DNA of 64,000 nucleotides, taken from the NCBI GenBank assembly GCA_030411725.1, contig MU839831.1, positions 620,001 to 684,000 of the forward strand, written 5' to 3'. Positions 23,101 to 34,457 of the stretch are shown one piece after another. Below the pieces are notes generated by a model. The model was not told the DNA's origin and ran no database searches. It saw nothing but the letters and a program-made list of their open reading frames with translations. The position numbers and the translations under genes were made by a program. This DNA is from Echria macrotheca (taxonomy: Eukaryota; Ascomycota; Sordariomycetes; Sordariales; Schizotheciaceae). Numbering within the stretch: the stretch's first letter is position 1; every line of letters starts with the position of its first letter.

Positions 23101-24010
23101 GCCGGCCTGGGGTATGGTGTTTGGATGCGGTAGCTGCTCACGGGATGTGAGGGCCACCGCAGCGAACCGGCGAATCGAGCGCCCAGCTCACGACTAGCTG
23201 TGCGCAATGCGTGCTCGACGCGTTCCTCGTGGCGCTGGTCTTGTCGGACGTAGCCGATGCCGTAGAGACACTGGCAGCGGGACACCAGTGCGAGCTAGGA
23301 GAAGCCGGTCGGGGGAGGAGCTGATGGAACAGGCGGGAGCGCGGCTGCGCGTCGGTTGTTGACTGCGAGGGCCGTCGCCGGCTCGCCCAGCCTTGCTTTG
23401 TGAGCTTGCAGGCTGCAAAAGAGTGGGAACACGGCGCACAGAATGGCTGACTGCCCCGACGATGGTGCAATCAGCGAGAAATCGGCAATGACAGGCCTAG
23501 GCCAGTGTTCACACTTGGAGGTTAGAGGCAGGTGGATATGATGAGCAACATTCGCTCGGTTTCTGCCTTCGACAAAATTTATGCCGGCCTCTTTTTGCTG
23601 CGCTAACCAGCTCGCGGGCGCCGCCCTCCATTGACGCTCGGGCCATCCCTGAGGCGAACTGCCTGAGTCCTCCCTCCAATGACGGGGCTCCGTGGCGTCG
23701 TGGGTCTCAACGGCTCAGCCGGTCAACTAAACAAACCCCACGATAAAGGGAAGGGAAAGAGACACTGGGTCTAACTCTGTATACTTTTGCAATGTGCTCT
23801 ACACGAACAAAGTTCTACAGCTGAACTATGAATGTTCGCCAATGTGTCGCTTTTGTGAGCCATTGCTCGTCTGTTGTTGATTAGGTGTCCGACGCTGCCA
23901 AACCGACTGACGCTTCTAAAATGGTGCCCATAAAGATGAACACCTTCCAAGAAAACACCAAAGGTTGGATCTCTTCACAAACCCATGCTGCCCTTTCAAC
24001 GATTTCACCC
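23101..24010. other. Spacer between tandem minus-strand genes (Sae2-like 3' end, Ubp3-like promoter)
   Basis: About 0.9 kb containing the leader of the Ubp3-like gene (23.1-23.5 kb, GC-rich) and the 3' flank of the Sae2-like gene. No supported gene. Confidence 0.5.
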
Positions 24011-26310
24011 TTACTCATCCCTAAATAACCACCTCCCCTCCGGCCTCATCGCCTCTCGCCATCTCTCCTCAACAATTTGCTTCTCCATCCTCTCGCCCTC
24101 CTCCCTGTTTTCCTGCACCTCTTGCGTCGTGGGGAAATCCGCATCCCAGAACCCTGGCGGCGACGGCCTTCTCGCAAACCTATGCCGGTGCCTTCCGTAT
24201 TTATTGGCCAGATCACGTGTCTTGGCCTCGATCCAGAGCTTTGCCTTGTCTTCATGTGCCATTCCAATCAGCCGGAAAGCCTCGTCGCCCAAGTATGCCT
24301 CCATAAGCCTAACATTATCGGGTCGCGAGACGATCTCTGGCCCACCATTGTCTAGTTCCGACTGTGCCATTGCCCGGAATTTCTTCCCGCAGCAGTTCGA
24401 ATCGATACAGCCGTCAAGCTCTGCACGGCCCGCTTTGTCGCGGACGACTTCATCGAAGGCGTGCTTGTACCCGTTGTTGAATTTGGGGTTGACCTTGAAG
24501 TCCCCAATCCTGAGCTCCGATACGGGTTTGCCCCGGAGCGGAGCGGACTTCAACTCGGGTTTGCCGTACCGTCTAATCGGCGCGCTGCGATTAAACTTTG
24601 GAATGGGAGTTGCTCTGACCGGCGTGCTGACCGATGTTCCTGGTTTCCTTTTCTGGAATCGCAGAGCCATGAGGTCGAGCTCCGTCTCAAAGGTATCCGC
24701 CGGGGCTTGTCGCGCTGGCTTCAGCTTCACGGGATCCGCCTCGGGGGTAGTCTGATTCAACAGGTCCTGTAACCTTCCCTTTCCAGACAGTTTTAGATTG
24801 GGCCGGGCAACAGGAGGAGAGCTGACAGCCTCGTCATCCTCTGCAACGTCTGCGATCCCACGGTCCAGGCCCATGTCCGGGTCATGAGAAGATCCATTCG
24901 GTTCTGCTTCTGCAACATCCCAGGGCAGTGAACGCTTCATCCGGCGCTTCAATTCGTGAGAGAGGTCCCCTAATACAGGGCTCCTCAAAAACCCCAGGTC
25001 CATGTCATCAGAAGAACCCTTCGGTCCAGCTTCTGGAGCATCCGGGGGCACTGAATGCTTCATCCGACGCTCGACATCGTGAGGGAGCCCCCCTAATACA
25101 GGGCTATTCACGAACCCGGCCACCACGCCCTCGACTGTCATGACCGTCCTCTGCTTCTTGGGGGTGAGGATCAACCCCTGATCCGCATCGAGATCAAGGC
25201 TCTCGTGGGGTGAAAAGGAAGTCAGCTCGCCGGTGACTACCGGATCAGAGCCCTCGGCATGTTCGAATTTTAGTCCCGGTGGACGTGTTCGCAAGTCATC
25301 TGTCTCTTCGTGCTTCCGCTTGCGGAGATTTCTTTCAGATATGACTATAGGTGTGTCTGAGGAAGGTTCCTGTTTGATGATAGCGTCGCAGTTCGCTCCC
25401 GAAGGGTAGGGTATGTTCGGGAGTTCAGGCTCGGAGTCAGGCACAGTCAACGCTTCATCACCAGCCAAATGTTGGTTTTCTGCTTCATCGTTCTCGGGCC
25501 GTCGGGGTACAGCGGATGCCGGTAGCGAGCCTCCTCTCACCGAATAGTGAAGTCCCTCGAGTCGTTTCGGCGAGCTGTTAGTTTCCGGGTTTGAAATAAA
25601 ACTTGCGTTCAAGATCGAGTCTCTGGTATCGACAGTCGGGATAATAGCAGACGTGGCGTCAGGGCCAGACGGCAGAGCGTTGTTGTCCTGTAGCTTTTTG
25701 ATTTTCGCTTCCAACCTTTCCACCTTTCTCTCCTGCTGCTCGGCGTATTTTCTCCATGTATCCTTGTCTTGTCTTACTTTGCGGGACGCTGACCGCTTTT
25801 CAGCAAATCTTGCTTGCAATATCCTGTGCTCTTTCTTCAAGTCCTCGTATGCTTGTTGCCAATCCGCCGATGATCGGTTCTCGATGAGCTTATTGGGAGA
25901 AATTTCTCCAAGAACCTGCCTCCCAGGGATGGTCGTAGAAGAAGATGTCGGGTTTGGCTGGTCGGGGTCCTGAAAATAGGAGCTGCCAGTGACAACTGGA
26001 CTCGGACGATGTTGTCGCTCTCGGAGGTCATTAAGTTGTTGTCTCAATTCCAGGTTATCCTTTTCAAGTTGTTCGGCCCTCGCAGCAACATCTCTTAGAC
26101 GATCGACTTCGTCGGTCAGAAACGCGTGTCGGATCTGGTCCCGGCGTTGGAGCTCTGTTAAGTGCGTCAGCTGGAATTGCAGCCTCTGGCATTGACTGAC
26201 TATCATCAGCGGGCGGGCATACCTGTCGACAAATTCCCTTTGACGGCTTCGCATGCGGCTTCGACGGCCGCAAGTATGACGGGTGTCGCTTTCTCGTCCC
26301 AGAACTCCAT
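24011..26310 (-). CDS. SAE2: Sae2/CtIP/Ctp1-like DNA end-resection protein
   Basis: Cofactor of the Mre11 complex that starts resection of DNA double-strand breaks. Two exons, 26223-26310 and 24011-26154, 743 aa; the intron has a CTGAC branch site close to its acceptor. The N-terminus (MEFWDEKATPVILAAVEAAC) is followed by long coiled coils (ELQRRDQIRHAFLTDEVDRL onward and a second block near residues 140-180), as in CtIP tetramerisation regions. The middle is acidic and disordered and holds a duplicated SPVLG module (see repeat). The diagnostic C-terminal domain has a Cys cluster CIDSNCCGKKF from residue 612 and the DNA-binding/activation block RHRHRFARRPSPPGFWD from residue 684. Family assignment rests on that C-terminal domain. 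Confidence 0.93.
24871..25122 (-). repeat. Intragenic tandem duplication in the Sae2-like gene
   Basis: Two adjacent diverged copies (about 117-129 bp each) encode about 41-43-residue units with the shared core SPVLG(G/D)L(P/S)H(D/E)(V/L)(E/K)RRMK and a shared GSS tail. Identity remains visible at DNA level, for example CTAATACAGGGCT in both. Confidence 0.88.
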
Positions 26311-26393
26311 GCTCTGCCCTTTGAATGGTGGTCTGGAAGCTCTGCTTCAGGATTGGGAAACAAGCCCCGCCCGTTGCCCAGAGTTAGTGTGGC

Positions 26394-26399
26394 ACGCGT
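26394..26399. promoter_or_regulatory. MCB-like ACGCGT upstream of the Sae2-like gene
   Basis: ACGCGT lies 84 bp upstream of the Sae2-like start codon; MBF binds this hexamer in yeasts to drive G1/S genes. The hexamer also occurs about ten times elsewhere in the window, mostly in coding DNA, so function is only suggested by position. A TTAGGGTT lies next to it at 26411-26418. Confidence 0.3.
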
Positions 26400-29178
26400 C
26401 GCGTCCCCGTTTAGGGTTGGAGCTTGGCGCGTAACGTGATGGAGGGGCTGGCTGGACAGTGCGAACCAGACGCCATTTCACGTGAAATGCAACCCCCGTT
26501 GCTCCTCGGACACGGAACACCATTTCTTCCCGAGCCGTCCAATACAGCTGTGATATTCACCGCAACAAAAAGTGCTGTATTTCGCAAACCCAAGTAGGAC
26601 TAACATCTATAACAAACCCAAATAGTTTATCCACTCTGGGACGGTCAGCGGTGGTGTAGCTTGTGGGCATGTCTGCAGCAGGAACACGCTGTCCCGACAG
26701 TGGTCCACGACTCCACGGCGGCACAATATCCTCCAAGAAGCCAAGCTCCCAAACACGACACCCACTCGGGACTGTGCCTTTGCAGGGTGACATTCGGCCA
26801 AAACCTGAGACCCGTTGTTTGGTGGCGTAGGGCCGCGCCCGTGTCGGAAGTGCTGGCCGCTGAAGCGGCACAGCTCAGCCCGGTATTATCTTCCCAACAC
26901 TTCCTCTCGGTTCATGGTTACAGTTACAGTTCCAGCCTTTTTAGTCGGCATCTCTCTGACCGGGCCTCACAATATCACCGGGCTTTCGAGTCCTTCGTCT
27001 CGAGGCACTGTACTTGTACAAATGCCGGTTGAAGATGTCGCGTTGATTCCCCTCATACGTGCCGATATATAGCCAGAAGTAGCTCACGAGACCGTCGAAG
27101 GGTGGGCCGTACTCGGTAACCGCTGGCCGAGCCCGTTGCTCCGAAGCACTTCCGTTCGTCGTGCCACTGCGGGAGATCTGGCGATCTTGGATCCTGACAT
27201 GGGACGGTGAGGCAGGCAGGCAGGCAAGGCACTGGAAGGGCGGGCCAGCGAGTGCCAACCGATCTACAAACTCGTTGGATACCTCCTTGGCCATGCAACC
27301 CTTTGCCCAGATCTACCTCCTCGTCCGATGACCCGCACCAACCGCTTCATCTCATCTTCTGACGTCTCCCGCGTGGGACGCCTGGTTCGTATTGGTACTC
27401 CTGCGGCCGCAGTTGTAAACCCATCCAACGGTCGCACCCCAGCGGCAGAAATATGTGCAACCAGATATCAAATCTCTTCCGGCCCGGTGGGCAGCCAACT
27501 CGAGGCAATATACAGCGCGCGATGGCCTCGTCGTCTATGGAAGATGGGTCACCTGGGCGCCGGCAGGCATGCAAGGCATGCTCTTTGTCCGTCTCGACGA
27601 CGCCACAGGTCTTGCCGCGCGGAAATCTGTCTTCCGGCCCACTCGATAGGCGGGAATCGCCCTCGAGACGCGCCCCCCGAGCCGCCCAGGAGCCATCTCT
27701 GGGTCATGTTATCGACCTCGTCATGACTTGACATGGTCGCGGCCGTCTACCTCCTGCATACGTTGCAGCCGAGAGAACACCGTCCTGATTAACAGGCTGA
27801 AGAAGTTGCGAATGGGGCGCAGGGGTCGGCTTGCACTTGCAGCACGCTCCCAGATGAATGATATACTGTACTACACCGGGTCACCGACCTTAACCGCCGG
27901 CGAGGCGAGTGAGGCACGTCGGGCAATCAAACAGGAACGGCCAAGAGGTAATCTGCGAACATGCTTCTAGCAGAGTTCCAGAAGACAACCAGAATGGGAC
28001 GGATGGCGGTGCTGGACGTGGTGGTTCCAGGGTAAAAAGCCCGGAACAGAGCCAGAAAATCCCTCCGGCTCGGCTGCTGGAGAGAGCGCGTCTGCAACAC
28101 GGTCATGACGGCCAGTCGCTGCAACCCCAAACAAGGAGGTCCCGCGGTGCATCTGGCCATCAGCGTCGACTGTGGCCCGTGAGATCTCCGGATCTGCCTC
28201 CGTAACAGGCAGTTGTCCAGCAGAGGGCTGCTGCAAGAAAAGGCATGAAATCTGGAGCTCCAGTTCCTCTATCGGCAAAGTGTCTGCAACGCTTCTTCGG
28301 CACGTGGGAACGAGCTCCGCGGGCAGATCATTCGGGGGTCCTCGCGCCAAAAGGTCAGACGAAAAACGAAAACATGGGAAATTTGGAAACCCAGAGGGAG
28401 AGGAACCCGGGCTCGGGCTGGGCCACAACGGTAGGGAGATGCTTGATGCATCAGTGCTGCCGTTGGGAAATGAGTGCTGCTGTGAGACAACCGCGAAAAG
28501 ACCTCTGAGAGAAGCAAGAAACGCCTCACAGACAAACCAGGACGGCTGGCTGGCGCAGGGGCAAGCCGCCCTGCAGACGGCCAAGCTGTTCTGCGCAAGC
28601 AGCGCCGGCAACGGTGAGAGGGCGCGCAAGAGTGTAGGCCGCTCAACAAGTGAGCTCAAGCATCCGAGGCAGTCAGCGAGCGAGGGAGGGGTGCCCTGAT
28701 GGCGAAGAGAGGTCGAGGGCAGCGCCGGAGCAAGCGCGTCAGCCCTCATGCCACAAGTGCTGCACACAACCGAGCACCTGCAGCTAGATCTTGACGTGGG
28801 CAGGAGTGTCCGGAATCGCACGCTTGAGATCGACCACGCACGCTGATTTCCGTGGTGCTGAGGTTGTCAGAGACTGGCATCCAAATTCAGGCGCGGCGAG
28901 GCTCGAAAGCAAGGAAGACAGGGGTCCCCACACAACCTGTCCATCCAGAAAAAATTCAAACGACGAACCCGCAATCCGTTTTCCACTACCGCATGCGCCA
29001 ATCTCGCCCTCTCGCCTGCTGACCTGATATTTATCTTGCCGGTGCCCTCGGACTCTCGTCTGGACATCTCCCTTTTTTCTCTCTCCTCAATCAACTACCT
29101 GCTTCATCCGTTGTTGCAACCCCTCAAGCTAGATCCTACTACTAGTGACCCACTAAGCCAGGCAATCTTATCGCCACG

Positions 29179-29313
29179 GTGAGTTTGTACACATACCCCA
29201 CATCCCCCACCTCTTGATGGGAATTTTGCACACATCCCTCTCACTGCCCAAGTCATCCAACACACACACAACTGTCGTCTCAACTGACAGCTAACGGCCA
29301 TTCATCTTGACAG
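29179..29313 (+). other. Probable 5'-UTR intron of the CNBP/Gis2-like gene
   Basis: A strong donor GTGAGT after CCACG and an acceptor TTGACAG with an upstream GCTAAC branch site, 46 bp before the ATG at 29360. No coding potential; RNA reads would be needed to prove it. Confidence 0.55.
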
Positions 29314-29359
29314 ACCTTGACATACTATCTCCAACTACCCACACTATCCACCATTCACA

Positions 29360-30725
29360 ATGGACAACTTCGGCGGAAACTCGGGAGGCTCCGGCCGTGC
29401 CTGCTTCACTTGTGAGTGCGCCACCGCCATCGGCTCGCCATGGCTTCTGTTTGCTCCGTCACCGCCATGAAAAACCTTGCCGAGACGCGGCTGCGCACCT
29501 CCCACTCGGGATGCGTGGTTCTGTCAACACATGTCATCGACTTTTTTGTCCAGCATCCCCACATACGGACGCTGTCACAGTGGGTTGCCTCGTCAAACCT
29601 CTGGCCTTGCAGACGCCGGTACATTGCATTGGCAACCAGCCCTCCCCGCGCACTTTGTTTCGTGCGGATATTTCCAAGAAAATCGCGAGGGCTGAAACAG
29701 AGAAACCTACCGACTCTTAAGAACCCTCGCGCCATCTGGAAACCACCATCCCCGCACAAACCGTCTCTGTGACAACAACATGCATCGCGTGAGGGAGAGA
29801 TCATCTGACAAGAGAGATTCTAGGCGGCCAGACAACCCATCAGGTATGCCACTGCGGCGAGAGATGAGACGACGTAGAGACGACTGGATCGGGAAGGTAT
29901 CATCTTGGTCGTGTTATAGACTGACAAACCATTGCTAGGCCCGCGACTGCCCCAACAAGGGTGCCGCCAAGTGGTAAGTCCAATGCATTCTGCCTCCCAT
30001 GTCTTGCCATGCTGACTCTGTTATAGCTACAACTGCGGTGGTGAGTTCACGGAAACTGTACAGGCCGCTATATGGATGCGTACTGACTAGCCTTTCTCCC
30101 AACTGTAGGCGAAGGTCACATGAGTATGTCCCTTGCCCCCCGAGTTCTTTATACCGAGGAGCAGACCTAACCATGAGTGATAGGCCGTGACTGCCCCGAG
30201 GGTCCCAAAGATACCAAGACGTGCTACCGCTGCAACCAGCCCGGACACATTTCGCGCGACTGCCCCAGCGGCGGTGGCCAATCCGGCGGTGGTCAGTCCG
30301 GCGCCGAGTGCTACAAGGTCTGTTGTTTGTCCATGATGAATCATCACTAGCCACGTGCTGACTTTGCGTGTCCAGTGCGGTGAGGTCGGCCACATTGCTC
30401 GCAACTGCCCGAAGGGTGGTGCTCCTTACGGAGGTGGTGGTGGCGGCGGCTACAACCAGGGCTTCGGCGGTGGCGGCGGCTACGGCCAGAAGACCTGCTA
30501 CTCGTGCGGCGGTATCGGCCACATGTCCCGTATGTACATGCTTACTACGTTTTGAAAACAACGCTGACATGAACAGGTGACTGCGTCAACGGCAACAAGT
30601 GCTACAACTGCGGTGTTTCCGGCCACCTGTCCCGCGACTGCCCTAAGGAGTCCAGCAGCGGAGAGAAGATTTGCTACAAGTGCCAGCAGCCCGGACACGT
30701 CCAGTCTCAGTGCCCCAACGCCTAA
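29360..30725 (+). CDS. GIS2: CCHC zinc-knuckle nucleic-acid-binding protein, CNBP/Gis2/Byr3 type
   Basis: Small cytoplasmic single-stranded DNA/RNA-binding protein linked to translation control in yeast and animals. Eight coding exons: 29360-29411, 29824-29843, 29939-29973, 30027-30040, 30109-30123, 30184-30317, 30376-30529 and 30577-30725; 190 aa. It holds seven perfect C-x2-C-x4-H-x4-C knuckles: CFTCGQTTHQARDC, CYNCGGEGHMSRDC, CYRCNQPGHISRDC, CYKCGEVGHIARNC, CYSCGGIGHMSRDC, CYNCGVSGHLSRDC and CYKCQQPGHVQSQC. A Gly/Tyr-rich linker lies between knuckles 4 and 5, where the vertebrate protein has its RGG box after knuckle 1. The first intron is long (412 nt), and three exons are only 20, 14 and 15 nt. 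All seven knuckles form only if every microexon is used, which strongly supports this model. Confidence 0.94.
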
Positions 30726-31572
30726 ATCATGGGCGCTGCTCCGGCGGTGTTGTCCAGTCATGCCAAATCTTATTCGTCCGGCAATTGACCAACCATGAGC
30801 TTTTCTTCCGGAAAGATCGAGGTAGAAGAAAAAGGAGGGATGCTTGTTTGACGACAATGCTGCGCTATACACTGCCTTTCTGGTGGGGATCTCTGGTGCC
30901 CACGCGTCAGATCTCCACGGGTCATACAGCTGGTATCATGATAGCCATCTGGATATCCGGTTGGCTGGGACTTTCATCGCGGATTCTCTTGCTGCTTTTC
31001 CAATTTGGACTCTGCATTTCCTGTCTATTTCCTAGCTGCTTTTATCACGCCCTATCGGCAACAAGTTAAAAAAAGAAAACACGGCCTCGAACCCAGCATG
31101 ACAACCGACACGACAAACGGCAATGGGAAAAGTTGTTTTTACCATCAAGGCGTCAGGGCGGCAAGGGTTGCCTTCACAGAGGTTTCCGAGTCTCTTGTTT
31201 TCGCGGCGGCGTTTCTGCCTCGGCACATACAGCACCGTCCATCATGCGTTGTCTTTTTTCCAACACGGGGGTTTTCTCATGGTTTATGACTAGATCATCG
31301 GTCTGGGATGGTTCACGAGAGTTGATAGAAATGAAAAATGGGCGTGTTTGATGATGAGTCGCAAGTCTGAGAAATAATATGGAAGATGTCGTGATTGTTG
31401 CGATGATGCCACTTTCATTCTATGTTATACGTATCCATCTTGATTCTTAATACTTTTGTCCCGGGCAGAAGTTACAGATAACATACAGGTGATTATGAAC
31501 TTTTCGTTATTTATCCAAACGAATATATATCTCTAATAACTATCAAAACATCGTCCCAGAGAAGCCTGCTGC
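30726..31572. other. Spacer between convergent CNBP/Gis2-like and b5-acyl-CoA dehydrogenase genes
   Basis: 3' UTR material, AT-rich at its right end (31.36-31.56 kb). No supported gene. Confidence 0.5.
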
Positions 31573-33206
31573 TTAGAGAACAGCCTTGGGCATGTTCTTC
31601 ATAGCCTGCCTGACGCCCAGATCCCCCAAGACCTCCTCGGCACCGCCGAGGATGGCGTCGAACTTGTACGTCCGATTAAAGTTCTCGATGACCCTCCCCA
31701 TGCCCGTCTGCGTGAGGCCGCGGCCGCCCCAGATCTGGACGGCCTCGTCGGCGATCTCGTGGGCGGCGCGCGTGCAGCTCATTTTCAGGAGGGCAATGGG
31801 CCCGCCGAGGTGCTTGGACTGCTCCGAGTAGGGCATCTGGCACATCTGGTAGGTGATGGTCTCGAGCCAGGACTGGTGCGACTCGCAGAGGGCGATCATC
31901 TTGGCGAGCTTCTGGCGGATCACGGGCTGGTCGATCAGGCGCTTGTTGAAGACTAGGCGCTGGTGCGCCCATTTTAGGGATTCTTCTACTACGAGGCGCA
32001 TGTAGCGGATTGTGGCGCCTGTTTTTTCATTAAGAAAGGAGAGATGTTAGTGAGTGTACACGCACGGCTTAGAGAAGGGAGAGAAGGAGAAAAAAACGTA
32101 CAAGCCATGGTCCAGCGCTCGTGGTTAAAGTTGCTGAGGATGACGTAGATGCCCTTGTTCTCCTCGCCGAGGAGGTTCTCGACGGGGACCTTGACGTTGT
32201 CAAAGGTGATGTAGGCAGTGCCGGCGGCGGGGGAGTACGACGTCTTGATGGGCTTGGTCTCGACGCCCTCGCCGCGCTCGATGAAGAGCACGCTCAGGCC
32301 CTTGTCGGTCCGGACGCCGGTGACAAAGTAGTCGCAGAAGACGCCGTTGGTGATCCACTTCTTGGTGCCGTTGACGATGTAGTGCTTGCCGTCGGGCGTC
32401 TTGACGGCCGTCGTCCGGAGGCCGGCGACGTCGGACCCGGCAAAGGCCTCGGTGATGGCCAGGCAGATCTTCTTCTTGCCGCTGAAGACCTCCTCCTCGA
32501 CCCGCTGCTTCAGCGCCTGGTTCTTGCAGAAGTTGAGGATGCACGTGAGCCCGATGACCATGCCGGCCATGTTGCCGTCCTGGAAGCCGCGGCAGGCGGC
32601 GCGGACGGCCTCCTGCGAGCAGATCATGTCGTGGAAGTAATCGAACTCCTTGCCGTCGACGGCGCCGTCCAGCAGGTTGACACCATGCAGATGCTTCCCG
32701 GGGCCCATGCGCATGTGCAGCACGCCGGCCTTGGACATCTTCTCGATCAGCTCCTGGCTGACGTACTCGCCGGTCCGTTCCTTCTCCAAAGCTTCGGGCG
32801 TGATGTGCTTGTCGGTGAACTCGCGCATGGCGCGCTGCAGCCGGCGGTGGCTCGCGTTGAAGTAGGGCGACTTGAACTGGGGCGTCAGCCAGAGCGGCTC
32901 GGCGTAGGGCACCGGCGAGAGCTCGCCGAGCTGGGGAGTGATGATGGACTGCTTCTCGCCGGCAATGGTGCCAATGGCGAGGTCGGCGTACTTCTGGAGT
33001 ACCTCGTGCCGGTGCAGGTTGTAGAAGGCGCTCGTGGCGTCCTTGCCGGCGACCTGGCGCAGCACGGCCTCGCCGCCGGGGTGGGCGTCGAGGAAGTCGG
33101 AGACATCGTAGACGACCGTGTCGATGATGAACCACGTGCTGTCCTCGGTGTTGTGCTTCTTGACCTCTTCGCGGGTGAAGGTCTTGGACGGGACCTGGAG
33201 AGACAT
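31573..33206 (-). CDS. Cytochrome b5-acyl-CoA dehydrogenase fusion protein
   Basis: Predicted flavoprotein oxidising an acyl-CoA, with a built-in haem domain as electron carrier. Exons 32102-33206 and 31573-32018 give 516 aa. Residues 5-80 form a cytochrome b5 domain with the haem motif DAHPGGEAV (His42) and a second candidate ligand in FYNLHRHE (about His65). The remainder is an acyl-CoA dehydrogenase: ITEAFAGSDVAGLRTTAVK, KKWITNGVFCDYF and IWGGRGLTQTGMGRVIENF. At the usual catalytic-base position (YEG) this protein reads ILGG (about 491-494), but a Glu occurs in FNHERW (Glu363), where isovaleryl- and long-chain acyl-CoA dehydrogenases keep theirs. There is no signal peptide, membrane anchor or PTS1 (ends KAVL), so location is unclear. 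Such fusions are known in fungi; the substrate is unknown. Confidence 0.92.
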
Positions 33207-34457
33207 GGTGGGCGTGCGTTTTTCAAGGGAGCGGATGGGGGCAAAGGGGGTCACGAAACGACGGGCTGGATGGCGTCGAGGAGTAGTCGACCAGGCTACG
33301 GAATAAAGAAGAAAGAAAAGATCGAGTGTTACAGTTCAGAGTACAAGAATGACAGCAGCAACTAATCAGGACCTACAAATCTCTATTTTAGGCCAGGTCC
33401 GCGAGGACCACCATTGTCTTGATCACCCATTGACCTCGGCTCTCCTGCCCCAACGCGGGTCTTGGGGTCATCCCTTGGATGTGGGGAGCCGATGCAAGCG
33501 TTCACATTGCATCGCCCCTGATTGGCTGAATTTGCTGGTCTGGCCGTTGGAGAGGCGTTCGCCGCTGAGCATGTGACGACTTCTGAGAGGCGCTGTCGCT
33601 TCAGCATGACTGGACATTGACACACCGTCTCCGTCGTGTTCAGGTCGGGCTCCTGAATCAGGTTTGCGTCGGCACCTGAAGTCGATAGAGGCAAAGAGGT
33701 TCGTCGGTGGCGGCATGTTCCGATGCGATCGAGGTCTGCATCTGGCACGGAGAAAATCGTTGCGGGGAAAACGAGGGGTCCAGTTCGGAAGACTGGAATT
33801 GGTTGCCCGAGCCACCGAACCTCGGCCACTGCTTTTGCTAACATCCAATTAACTAACCCTAACCCTTTACAATAGCTTTGGCAGTTTGGCTTCCTTTGAT
33901 TGTGCCTGTGAGACGGTCAAGTGTCGCGTACTCGAACCGAGTCTGGACATAGCACGGAGTACCTGCCTACCTGGTGAGTTGTCACCCCTCCTCTCCCCTC
34001 GCTTTCTCTCGAAGCACCCCAAATCCAGATTGCCGAGCTCAACCGCATGCACCAGCGAAGCCTAGCTATTGGTCCAGCGGCTATCAGCAATTGGCCGGGA
34101 CGACGCTCTGAAGCGAAGGGAGGTCGTCTCTTGCTACTGCCTCCTCTGCCGTCCGAGTAGCGGCTATGTTGCAGCTCACAGGCGCTTGCGTTTTGATGAT
34201 GGTGAAGACGGGCCCTTTGTCGGCTTTATGTCCCGGTCGTCCAGGTTGCTATTGCTACGACACGGAGCTTCCGTCCCCCCTCACTCCGTCATATTCTATA
34301 CGCAGTAGCCCCACGATCCATTTTATCACCGCTCGTTTTCTAACTACCGAGCCTTTATCGATTATCACACACTATTACCCCTTGACATCGCCACGCTAGA
34401 TCTTTTTCTTGTATCCAGTATTCGCCCGACAAACAAGTTTGGGGATCCAGCTTCAAG
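33207..34457. other. Divergent spacer between b5-acyl-CoA dehydrogenase and amine oxidase
   Basis: About 1.25 kb; no supported coding gene. It contains a short telomere-like sequence at 33853-33866. Confidence 0.5.
33853..33866. promoter_or_regulatory. Telomere-like CTAACCCTAACCCT in a divergent promoter region
   Basis: Two tandem AACCCT units. Too short to be a telomere relic on its own, but it matches sites bound in fungi by TTAGGG-binding Myb proteins (Tbf1/Tay1 class). Function is inference. Confidence 0.35.

Larger units (their letters stand above)
26311..29359. other. Gene-poor spacer and leader of the CNBP/Gis2-like gene
   Basis: About 3 kb without a convincing gene. The longest open frames (including 284 codons at 27967-28821, minus strand) are Ser/Pro/Cys/Leu-rich and match no family I know. 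The right end (29.0-29.36 kb) is a pyrimidine-rich leader with a likely 5'-UTR intron at 29179-29313. Confidence 0.5.

Noticed and set aside
27967..28821. A 284-codon minus-strand open frame in the 26.3-29.4 kb spacer
   Set aside because: Composition is Ser/Pro/Cys/Leu-rich with no motif and no sensible splice partners; probably chance in GC-rich DNA.
31060..31110. tRNA-like T-loop (GGGTTCGAGGCC) followed by a T run on the minus strand
   Set aside because: The T-stem does not pair and no D-arm, anticodon arm or acceptor stem can be drawn.
32121..33365. A 414-codon frame antisense to the b5-acyl-CoA dehydrogenase
   Set aside because: A shadow of strongly biased third codon positions; no family motif, while the minus-strand frame is a clear two-domain enzyme.
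33853..33866. Interstitial telomere or chromosome-fusion scar
   Set aside because: Only two AACCCT units, with normal genes on both sides; a promoter element is more economical.
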